A stretch of DNA of 64,000 bases, taken from the NCBI RefSeq assembly GCF_021155765.1, contig NC_060105.1, positions 17,331,001 to 17,395,000 of the forward strand. Direction: 5' to 3'. The notes under the pieces were generated by a model. It ran no database searches. It was not told the origin of the DNA and saw only the letters and a program-made list of their open reading frames with translations. The position numbers were made by a program, and so were the translations under genes. Source of the DNA: Diprion similis (lineage: Eukaryota; Arthropoda; Insecta; Hymenoptera; Diprionidae). Of the stretch, positions 1 through 13,141 are shown piece after piece; the first letter of the stretch is position 1, and each line of letters starts with the position of its first letter.

Positions 1-3000
1 AAGTTGCAAAATTGATCTTTCCATACATGACAAGCATAGGAGTTGCTTACTTTGTCACGCTCTGCCTCTATCCAGGAATAGTTTCCGAAATTGTATCCTG
101 CAAGTTTGAATCATGGATGCCGGTGATTTTGATGGCCGCTTTCAACGCAGCAGATCTTCTGGGAAAAGTAAGAAACCACCTACGAATTTATTAACATGGT
201 ATAAAATCGATTAAATCATAATTTGTAATCTGTTGGAAGTCACCACAAGCCGAAATTTTGACCCTTTGCACGTATAAGCATTGCACTTTGAAATTTTAAA
301 CCCTCAAAAATTCAGAGCAATGAAAATTTTCCCCATTTGGATAGATGGGGTTGACTTAGCAGTTAAGCTGCATTTTGATCCACATTAATTTTCGTTAATA
401 ATAATTTTTACATAAACAGATTAATTTGGTCATTTTTTGCAACTCACATCAATTAATTCGGGATCTTACTTGATTGTGGACGAGCTGCCTGCAAAATCTT
501 GCTTCAATTTCTCATTTACTCAAGTTTTATCTCTTAAGGAGGTGCTATAATCAGTCCTTACTGACTGAGTAGAATTTCACTATTTTTTTTCTTAAAGATC
601 TAAGGCCGCGCAGCACTAATGTGAAAATACCGCAGTCTGCGCAATTCTTAATGCAATGTCGAACAAGAATATCCAAAAACGTTCCTATCTAGAATTATAT
701 ATTAATTCGATTACAGGAACATGTTTCGTAACATTATGGTTGCGTAAAATAAAACTTATTCTGAATATTTGTATTATGCATTGCATGCAAAAATTGTGCT
801 ATTTACTGCTTTACCACTGCAGTGAAGCAAAGGCTTTAGAAACCATCAAAATAAGTGATATTTAACACGATCAGTAAAGACTGACCATATAGCATCCTTA
901 AAAAAAAAAGGATATTCGAGTGATGAAAGTTCATGTTCACCTAATATGCCATTTTTCACAATGTAATTCATCAATTGTAAATGTGGTAACACTGATGGAA
1001 TGGACACGAAAATACTTCAGCCATTTAAACGAGACTTGTTCTTGTATTATGTCACGCCTAGCCATGGACTTATGGATGGAAAGGTAACACATTGGCGTGT
1101 GTATTGTGCTTTGTACCGAGGGTATTGACGCAGACCAATATCGTCTAGTTGATTTTTTCCTCTTTCTGTAAGGTGTAAGCCTCCTGCAAAGTAGATACTA
1201 ATGGTCGGAATGTACTTGACGGAATTTATTGAAGGAAACGCAGTTCCATTTATGTTATTCGCACCATAGAGCTTGTGTAGCCCATTGGATTGGATCACAG
1301 AGACTGTTGAGAAAATAATGAAATGGTTAATGATAACTAAGTTCAACATACAATTCTGTATCAATCAGTGGCACGTCGTTATTCTATGTACCCTATTTAC
1401 CTACAGAATTTGACCACATTTCGAACGCGCCGTCCATTAGAGAGTGCCCTCCTTCTCTAAACTCCATCATCGCGAACTCACCTAGCATTTACCTGCCTGC
1501 CATCTTATGAAGCCACACGGTATTTATATGGCGTGATGTACGGTAGCTGTATCTGAAATTTACTTAACATTTATCCGGCTACCATGTCGCGTTACCATGT
1601 GGCATTCTGGTGGGTTGAGTCACCAGGGCCGTGATTAGAGCCTGTGCCAGATTTACACAGCCACCACGTTACGAAGCCATATAGCGACGGTACGGTCCTA
1701 ACTCTCGTGGCAGCATCTAAATTGTACAGATCATTGACTTGTCTACCATCTCGCACTGCCATGTGGCTATTTGATGGGTTCAGGCACCAGGGCGATGATT
1801 CGAGTTTATGCGGGATTCAGATGGCCGTCACGTTCAAGTTCAAGTTTCGTTTATTCATGGATTCGTTTTTTTTTACATTGGGTTTGGTTGTGTGTTATGT
1901 ATAATGACGGCCCTTAAATTTTTATTCCAGTGCTTATGAGTTGTGTTTCATTTCTGGTTTGAAATTGATTTTGTTCTCCCTTCCTCTCTTACGTCTACTT
2001 AAATCTAGGCATGGGTGGTTGATTCTCGGGATGGTGGAAATTTTATTTACACTGAAGTGGTGTTTGTTATATCACGTTTCCGACAGTACATACATTCCTG
2101 CATCTAGAGCGGGTATTTTGGAAGTGGTTTACAAAGCTACATAGTCATAATACAGCCCAATCTCCTATAGCCATATCTCGAATCACCTCGAGCTAACTTC
2201 TAGCTTTTTATTAATATTTCGAATTTGACCAACATTGGCGTAGACACGAGCCCGCATCTAAATCATCCTCTCAATGATAAAAAATTGGGTCGAATCTCTA
2301 TTACATGCCAGTGCTACTTGGCAACGAGATGCGCTAAATATACAACAGCGTACTCATACCATATAGCTTCTATTCGTACACTTCCTAATACTACAACTAG
2401 ATGGACTTAGTTTCTGCCAACAAATTCAGTTGCACAATAGATGAGATAATAAAATGCGGCCGTTCTGTAATACGCGAAAAATAACTGGGACTCTGGAATT
2501 TGCGTGAGTAGCTTAATGTAAATATATCATATATTATACGGCGTTAGACACATAAGATGTCTACTTTCAATAAAAAATTGAAATATAACTATGCATTTTT
2601 AAAAGTGGCCTCTTCACGGCGGCGATGTGGTCAAGTTTCATGGTTTTTTATTGGTTTTAATGTAGCGGGTCGGTACGAGAAGTACAGATATTTACCATGC
2701 AGCAAGAATCGAAGCATATGGCAACTATATGGCTGAAAGATATTGCAATTCCATGGCAGCCATACAGCAACTATATGATAAAACTCATTAAATTTTAATA
2801 GACGCTACATGTAAAGCTCACGGCTATATGCTGGCATGTATGCGGTAACGACAACCAAGACTTATGGCTTGTAGGTGGTGGTAAGATCGTCGAGATGCAT
2901 CGTGCTATCTTGGGTTTGTGGTAGCGGCCAAGTCTCTGAAATTGCTATCATCAACGTGGAATCGACAAAGCAGCTTGATATTGCAAACATGTTGTGGCCT

Positions 3001-6000
3001 CAAAGAAACCTTATAAATGCTGGATAATTTTACTACCTAGCTGCCATTTTAAAACCATGAATAAACCGTAGAGTTCGACAAGGGGTCCACCATTTAAAAA
3101 CCACGAATGTTGGTTGTCGTTGCCAAGTACATACATTCCACGATAAAATCGTCAACTAGCGACAGAGTGGCTATGTTGATAGTTGAGTTTGGCCATGCAG
3201 AAGTCATATAGTTGCCTCTGAAAATCGTTACTTGGTTACCGACAGGGCGATTCCAACCGATTGGTTCATTTCAATCATGGCGTAGCCACAGAATTCTGTC
3301 ATTAGCCGAGTCACTGGCGTAGACAGGGGAAAACACCCATCGGTTGGGACAAATACAGCCAGTTTGGCACTGTCGTCAATTTTGTGCACGGTCTCTGTAC
3401 CCTGAAGATGTGCAACTGAGCTTTTCCACTCGATCCCGCTTCCGATTCAAAAACAACACTGTCCTTTCGTGCCTCACGCAAAAAAGGGACAAGCTTTTTA
3501 GCTACAACGGGCTGGTTGGAGATTCGAATGAAAATTACTAAACATCTCGTGACGATCAAGATACTGCCCATGAACACGAGACTGATAGTTCTTTAACACT
3601 GCTACTTTTGCTAACAGTGCTACTTTTTCTCAGGTCTTAGCCTCGATCCCATACGAATGGACTCGTACACAACTACTATACTTTTCCGGAGCTCGTGCGA
3701 TTCTCATTCCCCTGTTCCTACTGTGCGCCATTCCAAGACGAGCGCCCATTTTGTCAAGCGAAGGCTATCCGCTATTATTCTCGCTGCTCCTGGGCTTGAC
3801 TAACGGAATTGTTGGAAGTGTACCTATGATTCAAGCGCCCAGCAAGGTACCGGAGGAGCACAAAGAATTGACGGGTAAGAAGCTATATACCTATATCAAT
3901 ACACCTTTTAACCAATGGACCACTATCATATGTACTATTTATAAAAATATATACAGGGAAGGTCTGGTGAATGGGTCCGATCCGACCCACTGAGTGGGCC
4001 TGCATAAACACACGCACAACTCTTATGTGAGCCGAGCTTGACGGCCAATTACTGCCAACTTGAGAAAAATTACGACCCGCTAAGGGATCTTGAGGCCCGC
4101 GAGCGTCATGGTAACCGTTGGCGTCAGAGCCTCACAAGGAAGTTAAAATTAATTTCAGAACCGTATCCGATATCCCCATGCAAAGTGAATCACTAGATCG
4201 CGATCAATTGACGATACATGATTACCGATTTCATTAGAAGACGTGGTTAAAATAAGTCGACTAGAAACAATTATTCAATTAATTTGAATTCCGGAATAAT
4301 TAAATTCAGCGGATAGCGTAACGATGCAAAAATTAAGCAAATCAGAATAGCATGCGAGTGAAACAAAGTTAAATGACACGAATTTTATTACGAATAAATT
4401 AGTAACAGGACTTCAGAGAACCTGTTTAATGATAATTTACTCAAGATTTTGACTATTCAATCAATTTAATAGTCAATTATCGAAATTTGAAACGTAAAAC
4501 TACGTGCACTTTTCTAATTTCTGAAATAATTATCTTCGAAATTTTAACTAGAGTGACATCAGCGCAATGAAGTTATGGCGATAGAAGCGGCTAGGCTTGC
4601 AAATTACATAAAAATCCATTGATCATCTCTCGAGATGTTGTATACAATTTTTAATTTCCTACTCAGTTTTTTCGAAAAAAATGGAAGAAGAGAAGTTAAT
4701 ATAATCACCCTGAAAACAAAAAGTTGACCCAGCAAATACACAGCGCTGGACCATTGATGCAGTGGTTTAATATAGTGCTGCTGCACTGAAAGCTCGCCGT
4801 TACAGCAAAAACTCGGCAATGATTACGTAAACGATCAAAATAGTTTTCCACATCAATTTATTTGGTCGAATGCAATTTCTATTATTCACATTTAAAGTTA
4901 ATATTAACTTACAATTAGTGAAGAACCCTTAAAATCGGAATTGTAGTTTCTCGATAAATCTGACGCAATCAAAACGGGATTCGATCTGGGAAGGCTGGCA
5001 TTATTAATCACACGCTCTACCCACTATAAGCTGCACTACGCTTTACGAAAAAGGAAACTTTTTCCTACTCGTACACTGGTATAATTTCGTGCGGTCATAG
5101 AGTATTAAAAATTACCTCAGTAGGGAACACGAACCGCAAAAATTTTTATTCACGATTGTATCATCATCAAGGGTCGCAGGCGTTCAATATCCCTGTTTTG
5201 GCAAAAATTTGGTCTATTACTTCATCAACGCAACATACTTACATCAACGATTACTGCTTAACTACAAGTTTTGGTCAGTAAACTGGTCAACCCGTTAATT
5301 CTGAATTCCTTGTTTCTGGCAAAAACTCCATGGATCCATGAAAATTGCTTTCATCGGACAAACGATGGCATATCGCCATCATCAGCCGGCCGGTGTTACC
5401 TGTACTGAATCATCAAAATCCTAATAATGCCATGAACCATAAAGCCAAAGTGATGACAATCCGTTTGAAGCTGTGGACATTATATTAAAATTTTCTATAC
5501 GTTACCAAAATGATAGAGCGGCCGATATCAAACGATCAAATCGTAGAAGAATCTGGGTTCGTCAGTAGCAAGGTGAAGGGTACTCGGTTGTCATAACATA
5601 GGTACTATCCAACAGTATATCAGTAATTTTTTTACCATGCCAATAAAAAGTTTCCCAACTCGCCAATACCGAGCCATCAAAATGCAAGCAAATCTGCGTC
5701 CAGCAGTGGCAACGTGATGGCTCCTCGATTGTGGTGAGGTACAGAATGTCCCGAAGTAAATCAGTAATGAGTTGTCGATATCGACGAATTAAGTGTTGGT
5801 GGATGCTGGTAGAAATGTACGTACCGGGTTGTCACCACCGTAGATGTGCTGGCGAAGCAAATGTTGGCCTATGCCATCACATTGCCAGTACTACTAATGC
5901 TGTCCCATTACAACATTGGCAATTCTATATTTGCTGGAAAGTTTTCATTCAGATCTTGACGTTTCAAGGCTAGAGAATCACCCGCAACCATTATCGGTGT

Positions 6001-7662
6001 GCGTGTGCGTATGATCAATTTTTTGTTCAATGACTCTGAGTAACATATTTTGGTCTCCTTTTACGGGGCTTGTCTTTACTTACAACTGATTATATTTTGG
6101 ATATGATCGGTCCAGTCATTTTCGAGTTATTCGATTATGAATATAAAAAAAACAAGGATTACGACATCGCGAGCGTGAATGAACAGACTTTGATGATTTT
6201 GATCTTTTGTCGGTGATGTTGTTTTTGAGTTATTTGAGTAATAAAATAAATTTCAAAAATTCAATGTCTTATGGACTCGAAACGTATTCCACCGGGAAGT
6301 TATTGAGCTGGCCCCATCAAGGTGGGTCAAATCAACCACTTGTTTTTTAATGTCGTTACTCAAATAACTCGAAAACTACCAAACTGGTCATATCTAAAAT
6401 ATAATCAGTTTTCAGTTAAGAGAAGCCCCGTAGATTGAGATAAAAATTATCCAAATGAAGTCATTCGTTCCCCAGATATTGTCAAACGAAAATTGGTCGC
6501 ACGCACACGGACTTCCATCCAAAAATGGTCGGAGGGATTCTTGAATCCTTAAAACTTCGAGATTTAGTGACAACTCAACTCTCCATTTTCCGGGTGCTTA
6601 TAATAACTTCCGTTATTCTTTCTTGTCTATGGAGCAGGAAGTTAAACAATGTGGAGGGATTTTATAGATGAAAGTATTCGATTCGATTATATTTCTCAAA
6701 TTTATTGAAAATTATTTGGGTTTCCATAATAACCGCTTACTTATAGGAATGAGAAGTCACTATTTTTCAGTTATATGTCAACATTCTTCTGCAAAGATCA
6801 CAGGCATAATTATAACTACAGAATCAGTGACTTTCCACTGATATTCACTATGTAATTCGATTTATTGATATTTAGAAGGCAGGATTCACAATAGCGGTAA
6901 ATTTAAACTTACTAACTTTACAACATGTTAAAAATATGATCCGAGAGACATCAATATTTCATCCGACGAAATGACTACTGATCATCCAGTATCGAGTGGT
7001 TGACTGGGGAAATCCTTTGAAATTCTTTAAAGTCTATGAAATCTTCAAGATCTCTAAAATTTTGTTGAAATAATCTGAAATCTTGTGTAATCGTATGAAA
7101 TTTTTTCAAATTACACAATCTTGAAATCTGTTTCACGCATAAACTGATGAGTGTAATGCAACACCTCGTCCAGCACCAATGCAATTTTGAATTTAATATT
7201 AAATGACAGATCATGGTAAGAACATCAATTTTACGGCCGTTTAAGTAGAATTTACCAATTACAGGCAACATCATGACACTGTCTTACACGACGGGACTGA
7301 CCGTTGGATCTCTACTGGCTTATATGCTCGATGCTTGCCTGGGACCCCCGCTTCAAACGAAAGACATATGCCCAAAAGTCCGGAAGATCATATCGGCTAC
7401 AGTCAACTCCACATCATCAATCCTCATGCAGACAAGTACAATGGCGACAATCACCACTGGCCTTCCAATGATAGATAGACTGACAAGAATTCCTGAATTG
7501 AAGACCATCACGACCGCAGTCGCCGCTGCCATGGCAACTACGGTATTTTCCAACGACACAACAACGTTCTCCAACAGCAGTACGCTCAACGCTGTTACAA
7601 CTGTGCTACCAAAATTTTGGGCTAATGCAACCGCGGCGAGCAACGCGATTTTACCACATTGA
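1..7662 (+). CDS. Equilibrative nucleoside transporter, ENT4 (SLC29A4)-like, 3' part
   Basis: Three coding exons are visible: 1-167 (already open at the window edge, frame starting at base 3), 3634-3874 and 7265-7662 (stop included). Junction phases are 0 and 1 and agree. The exons encode about 267 residues forming the C-terminal half of an SLC29 nucleoside/monoamine transporter. Visible family landmarks are the PYMTSIG helix start, the WMPVILMAAFNAADLLGK block, the GLTNGIVGSVPM helix, and ELTGNIMTLSYTTGLTVGS in the last helix. The wording is closest to vertebrate ENT4/PMAT from memory of the family, so a plasma-membrane, proton-coupled transporter of adenosine or monoamines is the likely role. 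After the last helix comes an unusual tail of about 110 residues rich in Thr, Ser and Ala. The upstream exons lie outside the window. The 3.5 and 3.4 kb introns hold only repeats. Family is certain; the ENT4 subfamily is inferred. Confidence 0.9.
534..901. mobile_element. MITE-like element with about 36-bp inverted ends
   Basis: The left end TTAAGGAGGTGCTATAATCA reappears inverted at about 866-901, reading ...TGACCATATAGCATCCTTAA, with a few mismatches and a one-base length difference. The ends carry TTAA. The interior has no transposase-like frame. It lies in an ENT intron. Confidence 0.6.
1560..1820. repeat. Diverged tandem duplication, unit about 170 bp
   Basis: The block around 1577-1650 (TACCATGTCGCGTTACCATG, then a GGGTTGAGTCACCAGGGC-type stretch) recurs around 1745-1820 (TACCATCTCGCACTGCCATG, then GGGTTCAGGCACCAGGGC). 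Similarity is about 75-80% by eye. It gives rise to chance ORFs on the plus strand. Confidence 0.45.
3875..7264 (+). other. ENT4-like last intron, holding a foldback element
   Basis: This intron runs from donor GTAAGA after 3874 to acceptor TTACAG before 7265. It holds the inverted-repeat element at about 5962-6552 and, near 7005-7150, loose repeats of a TGAAATCTT-like word. No other coding exon was recognised. Confidence 0.65.
5962..6552. mobile_element. Foldback element with long imperfect arms
   Basis: The left arm (about 5962-6150) and right arm (about 6355-6552) are imperfect reverse complements. For example, GGTGTGCGTGTGCG near 5996 pairs with CGCACGCACACGG near 6500, CGGGGCTTGTCTTTACTTAC pairs with the GAGAAGCCCCG block, and TTCGAGTTATTCG pairs with CAAATAACTCGAAAA. 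The centre is AT-rich with no coding potential. It looks like a non-autonomous element in the last ENT intron. Confidence 0.6.
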
Positions 7663-8291
7663 AATAACGTGTGGCAGCTAACATATATTGTCTCACTTAA
7701 CTCTCCGTTTTCATACTAGGTTTTCACGACCCAGAAATTTTTAAATCAATAGTACATTATGTAACAAGGAAATCATGAACTTTTATTCTTGTGTCACATA
7801 TGAGACTTTATTTTCGACTCAACTTTGGCCTCATTATTAACTTGAAAAGAAAAAAAAGAAAATCCATACAAGACATCAAGTAATGCATGGATGAAGGTCA
7901 GCGGAAGTTAAGATGTGGTAGTGGGTCTAGGGCTGCAGGCCCCGGTGGGGATATAGAGAGCAGGGACTCCACCGGGGGGGGTCACCCACATATAATAAAA
8001 CGTACTTTTCAGAAATTAAAAAACGATTTCAAATCTTGGAAATACATTAAAAATAATTGTCTGGGATACTAGCAGCATCAACAATTCACAATATGATACA
8101 AAATAATACTCAATTATAATACAGAGAGATGTAGTTCAAAATGTAAAAGAAGGAAAAAAACCCAGAAGAATTGAGCACGACTTACAGTAGTTACCAATGA
8201 TGTGTAACATCTAAACTCGGTAATGAACAAAAGTTTCGTGAAAATATTATGGTTGTGCATGGCAAAAGCGTCTGGCTGTTCAAGACTAAGG
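7663..8291. other. Intergenic 3' flank of the transporter gene
   Basis: Non-coding sequence follows the transporter stop. A GC-rich, G-run-containing patch near 7905-7985 (GGTGGGGATA and ACCGGGGGGGG) stands out from the AT-rich surroundings but encodes nothing recognisable. Confidence 0.5.
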
Positions 8292-8451
8292 TTAGCAGAG
8301 CGAACGGTTGACAGCGTTGAGTCGGAAATAAACATGTTCTTCTTGGACTAAGCGCAGCTCCAATTCTTCCCGCAAGGTAATAATATCGTGTTCCTTAGCC
8401 TCGTAAATATCTCCATACTTTTCCAAAAAATAGGTTTCGAGATACTTTAAA
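8292..8451 (-). CDS. Candidate terminal coding exon, family not recognised
   Basis: On the minus strand an acceptor (TTCATTTTCAG, exon starts at 8451) is followed by one base completing a codon, then 52 codons and a TAA at 8294-8292. The translated tail begins LKYLETYFLEKYGDIYEAKE and ends FRLNAVNRSLC. It is rich in Leu, Glu and Arg and looks like amphipathic helix or coiled coil. Codon composition looks protein-like rather than random. No matching upstream exon was found in the following 5 kb, so the rest of the gene would lie behind long introns, or this is an orphan fragment. I do not recognise the family. Confidence 0.4.
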
Positions 8452-11400
8452 CTGAAAATGAATGTGGCTCAATTTATAATTTTACTAAAGTGCGTAAACG
8501 AAGGGATAATATGTAGTTATTGCGTGCATGTGCAGGGCATTTTCACACATACATTACGCATTATGTCTGATTTTCTGTAAATGAAGACTGTACGTAATGG
8601 ATGGAAATCAATGTGCACTAATGAAATAATTATTCGATGAAAGTTTCAGAGCATTGTGCCAACATTTCTATGCATCCCAATCTAAGCTAAGCTGATCTAC
8701 GTCTTCAGTAGCGTTACAGTTTTTCATAACACTGAATGCGTGTTTTGATATCACTGAATACAAGACATTGAGAGTGCTTTCAATGATTAAATTTTGCTGT
8801 ATACATCATCGCTGGGGCAGCTGAAAATTGTATTTCCCATGATAACGAACCTGCTAATAAACCAGGTAGTCAAATATGAATATAGTATGCAAACACAGGC
8901 AACCGAACATACTACGACGTATACGCGGAAATACACTGTATATTATCGTTTCTAATGAAATTGGAGATCTTCGCTGTTTACCGTTTGGCTTAGAATTATT
9001 GTATGCCTGGATATCTGTATTCTTGCGAAATCCAAAAATCGTGAAAACCTTGAAATGAAATTGTTGTAGATCCGGCTTTCCGTTTCTTAATTATTAACTA
9101 TGAAAATATATTTTATGTGAACTGTAAAAAGGTGCGTTAAATTACTGTCACCGTATATTTATTATAGCATAATAATATCCTCGACGCGTTAAGCATTGTA
9201 TAAATATTATATATCTATTAACGGCAATGTTTAATATCACGAGCAGGGCTGATTCTTGTGTAATATTGTTAATATAGTGCACGTATAAAAAATAATAACG
9301 AAAGTACGTGACGCTGATAGGTAGGTACTCACAATTTCCATATTTTAGAAACTACTATTTGAAAAGCATCTTATTTTACCGTGACTGTCAATGTCACGCT
9401 TGTACGGATAGTTGAAAAATTCCACCAATATTGAGAAGTCATAATTTCATCGGACATCCGTTACATCAGGCAACTGTACCTTTCATAATATCGTCTTTCA
9501 TAACTTGAGTTGTGTTTCGCAGAGTTGGTTGAAAATTTACACCAATAAAACGAGGCACTAGGAGCATAGTCAAAAACTCTCACTAACTACATATCTGTAA
9601 TGTTTGCGACTTTCAAATCCTAAAAATGGGTAAGACAGATTTGAAATATCAGTATTCTATGTATCAAATCTCGTATCGATAAAATTTTTCATTCTTCAAA
9701 GGCGGCGCCACATATCATGTGAAAATGTAAATAGGGTAGCCATACTGAAGAATTTATCTTACAATCGCAAATTCACTGAGATATACAGCAATCAAAAACT
9801 TGTACAAGCTGATCAGTCTAAAAATGAACAAATTCGTCGTTATGAACATTAGATGAAACTTCTGTTTATTGTGTGCCATTTACTGTGTGCAAAAAATGTT
9901 ACAAGTTTATTTTGAAAAATACAAAATATCAAAATAATGGTGTACTTAATTTATAAATCAATTTTTTATATGTTTTTAAGAAACTGTTCTAAGGTCTTCT
10001 AAAATTTTAAATACCGCATACCTCGAACATTGCAATCTGTGGCAGTTTGTCCAGGTTTGAAGATAAATTTGAAGGCAGTATTGTTGCTTCTGTGACGATC
10101 CAAGTAGAATGTAAACAATAAATTTATTTTATTTGTCTACGTACTCCGGTTCACGTCTTGGACCCGCAGCAAGACGTGCACCAAGCTTTTGGAATGTCCA
10201 GCCAATTTCTAACTTCATTTTACGACTTCTAATCCTCGTCGTGAGTGAAGACGAATGCTCACAATCAGATGCATTAATAACACTTAACGGATAACTACAA
10301 TCTCTAATCTAGTAATAAGATTAAATGATGAGTATTGAAAAGTGTCCTCATGACGCCAGAGCCTGATTATCAGCGCCATTTTATCACCACATAATCTAAG
10401 TTTTTAATTTTAATAGAAGCAAATCGTAATTCTTGAGGTTTCGAATCACTCATATCACACAAATTAGTGAAACGTTATGAATAATATACCTTTTCTACTA
10501 TCCAGACGAAAAAAATACGGTCAACGGTTAGCTGTCAGCCTGGTTGCATTAGTTTTATTTTTTTCCGCCAGATGACGCATTGCAACGTGACGATCACAAT
10601 ACGCAGTTGATCACAGGAGCCCCTACTGTCAGTCACGCACTGGATATCCAGATGAATGGTTTCTCAGTGATATCAGCTTCGGCAATCATCAATTACTGAA
10701 CGAGTGCCGACTTTGCAGCGAAGGAAGCTTTTGTTGTTAGTGTATTAGTAATTGAGGGATTAATCCCAAAATTGCTCAATGATACACTGACACTGATAAA
10801 GTTTATAGTATTTCACTGATAGTTTATTTTACACAAATGATAATGAAAGATTTATTTACTAAAAAAATTGAGAGAGTAAAGTTAATGATTTTACAGATTT
10901 CTGGATCTCCTGAATTAGTATGTCCTACAATATTCTATTGTTTTCTATGCATTTGTATGGATAAATAAGATCCTAAAGCTTGATTAAGTGTTTGGAAGTT
11001 GATGGAGTTTGATATTGCCTTGTCTTTAGCGCAAATGATTTCAGTCTATTCTTATTGTCCCTAATTATTTTAAGTAATAGGTGTTTGTTTTGAGGGGGAT
11101 GAGCGTCGAAAGTGGTGAACGTTGTCGAAAACCTTCTACAACCTGCTACAAATTCCCAAACTGTCTAGATGTTTCTATTGGCTCCGATGTACTCTTACGT
11201 ATTCGATTGGCATATTTATATACTAGAACTTTCCAGATTCATATTGCGAAGATAATTTCTACATGAGGCAAATTATGTGAACATAACACTCCAATATATA
11301 AATGAGAATTTTTGACAGTAACGGAAGTAAAAGTGTCTGATGAAATTATATTTAATAAATAATTTCACGGTAAGATATCAGTCACGATACTATTTTATCG

Positions 11401-12402
11401 GTACAGTAGAGCAAGGAACAGTCATTTTTAACTTGTTTTGAAATATTTACTCACACACCATTAGATATTTTTCCGGTATTCAAAATATATGCACAATGTG
11501 CAAAATAAATGCTACTGTGTATCGATTGTTTGCCAAATAATCAAGTAGATATTCAATTTCACATATCCATTTTATTGATACAGTTATTGACTGCAGGGGC
11601 TTCCGAGCCAAATCTGCTTTACCACGGAAACGTGCTCCGAGCATGACCTACATGCGGCCGGGATGTTATCGTCAGAGATATCAAAATTCGGGCGTGTCCC
11701 ACATGCAGTCGGTGTGTTACTGACAGAGAAGTCATATAACACATGTAAACAGTAAAATATTTAATGTGGAGGTGGCTGATAATTGGCGTCAAGTTGACGT
11801 GACGGTAAATTGTCGCCGGCGAAAAGACGGTTATTAAAATGGGCAAAGTGCCGCGCGTCGAAACCCACATGGTTAAGTCCATGGATCTCAAATACATTTT
11901 TATTCGAAGAATTGAAAAATCTAGGATTGTTAATTCGAAATGTGAAATAATGGAGAAAATGAAGAAGCAAGATGCAGTAGCCACTGCTCTCTATGGAGAT
12001 CAGTGAAAGTAACTGATGGGCGTATTCAGACCGCCTAAATCTAGTCCTCTCGCAAAATTACGTCGATACAGTACATCCAAGAATCGATTCCAGAATTATT
12101 CAAAATCATCAAAATTTTCAGTGAAAATCCAAAGAGGCCTTACTGCCTTAGTACACACACACCACTACGACTGTCACGGATAAGCGACTATATTTTGTGA
12201 GCTGTTTGCTCTGCTCAGTTTTTCGAACTGGCTCACCAAGCTAACTCAGGGACCTCCTTTTTTTAAACCATTAGGTATAGGCCAGGGACCTCCTTACCAC
12301 ACCACACATGAGAATACTTTGCGCTGTTCCGTCATCTGTTCAGACCACGTTCAGACTCTGTTGTCGACCAAGCTTCGGCACTTCGCACGCGTCCCCTCAC
12401 TA
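8452..12402. other. AT-rich gene-free spacer
   Basis: No exon with credible splice sites or family resemblance was seen on either strand. ORFs near 8876-9058 and 11619-11984 lack protein-like composition. The last part (12240-12310) has a short near-direct repeat of AGGGACCTCCTT. Confidence 0.5.
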
Positions 12403-12645
12403 TACCGTGTGCCCATGAGGAAAGTGCGCACCAAAGAGGATCTTTGGTGCGCACCTTATGCGCATGCGTCAAGTCATTCAAATTTTATTGTTACTGTTAG
12501 CTGTAGGCTCCTAGGGACATTTTCTGACAGTCGCGATTAGTATTGGGTCGGCTGCTTAATCAAGCGGTAACTGTGTCGGCCAATAAAATTCGAACGACTT
12601 GACGCGCGCGCATAAGGTGCGCACCTTCCTCATGGACACACGGTA
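12403..12645. mobile_element. Palindromic MITE, family copy 1
   Basis: The left end TACCGTGTGCCCATGAGGAA and right end TTCCTCATGGACACACGGTA are inverted, with TA at both borders. The two halves are reverse complements over most of their length (GGTGCGCACCTTATGCGC, AATAAAATTCGAACGA and GTCGCGATT blocks). Related copies are at 46952-47216 and 62585-62874. This copy has a spacer difference in the left arm and is the shortest. TA target duplication and lack of coding suggest a Tc1/mariner-type or related MITE. Confidence 0.8.
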
Positions 12646-12800
12646 TAAAGCTGCTCTTACCGCGACGGCACTAATTCTTACTCGAATCGTCATTCCGCTC
12701 ACCTCGGTTAGTCTCTTTACATGGATAGAGCTAGTCCTATCCTGTCCCATAAGCGGTGGGTATAGAAAGGATAGATATCGTAGCGTGAGCTTAGATACTG

Positions 12801-12847
12801 TATACCGGGACCATCTCTAGAAACTAAACAGGAACTGCGCATGCGCC
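12801..12847 (+). repeat. Inverted repeat, left copy (partner 15453-15500)
   Basis: The stretch ATACCGGGACCATCTCTAGA and the following AACTAAACAGGAACTGCGC recur as reverse complement at 15453-15500. The pair could be termini of a 2.7-kb element or two copies of a short dispersed repeat. Confidence 0.65.
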
Positions 12848-13141
12848 AAATGATTCAATTTCATTGGTCAGCAAAATTGCCCCGCGGAGTAATTTTCGTC
12901 AGCTAACCAAGGCGACCAACGTACACGAAATGTGACAAGACTCTGAATATTTCGCGCGTAAAGTAGCGTATTGAGGTTATGTTGATATTTATTCCTACTT
13001 ATCGTGAATTTTCTAAGAAAAGTGTCATTCAGCAATACCGTAGTTGATATTAGCAGATATTTAATCGACACAATAAAGGCGTCAATGGAGAAACAAATAT
13101 CAAAAGCTACAGAAATTGGATCAGTTATTTATTGAAAGAAG

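Larger units (their letters stand above)
168..3633 (+). other. ENT4-like intron with TIR element and tandem duplication
   Basis: This is the intron between two ENT exons (donor GTAAGA, acceptor TTTCTCAG). It contains the TIR element at 534-901 and a diverged tandem duplication near 1560-1820. No additional coding exon with supporting splice sites was seen; the open frames inside it look random. Confidence 0.7.

Noticed and set aside
7353-7643. 96-codon minus-strand ORF inside the last ENT exon
   Set aside because: Antisense shadow of the Thr/Ala-rich coding tail; no splice or family support.
11619-11984. 121-codon minus-strand ORF
   Set aside because: Hydrophobic and His-rich random-looking composition, no homology and no splice context.
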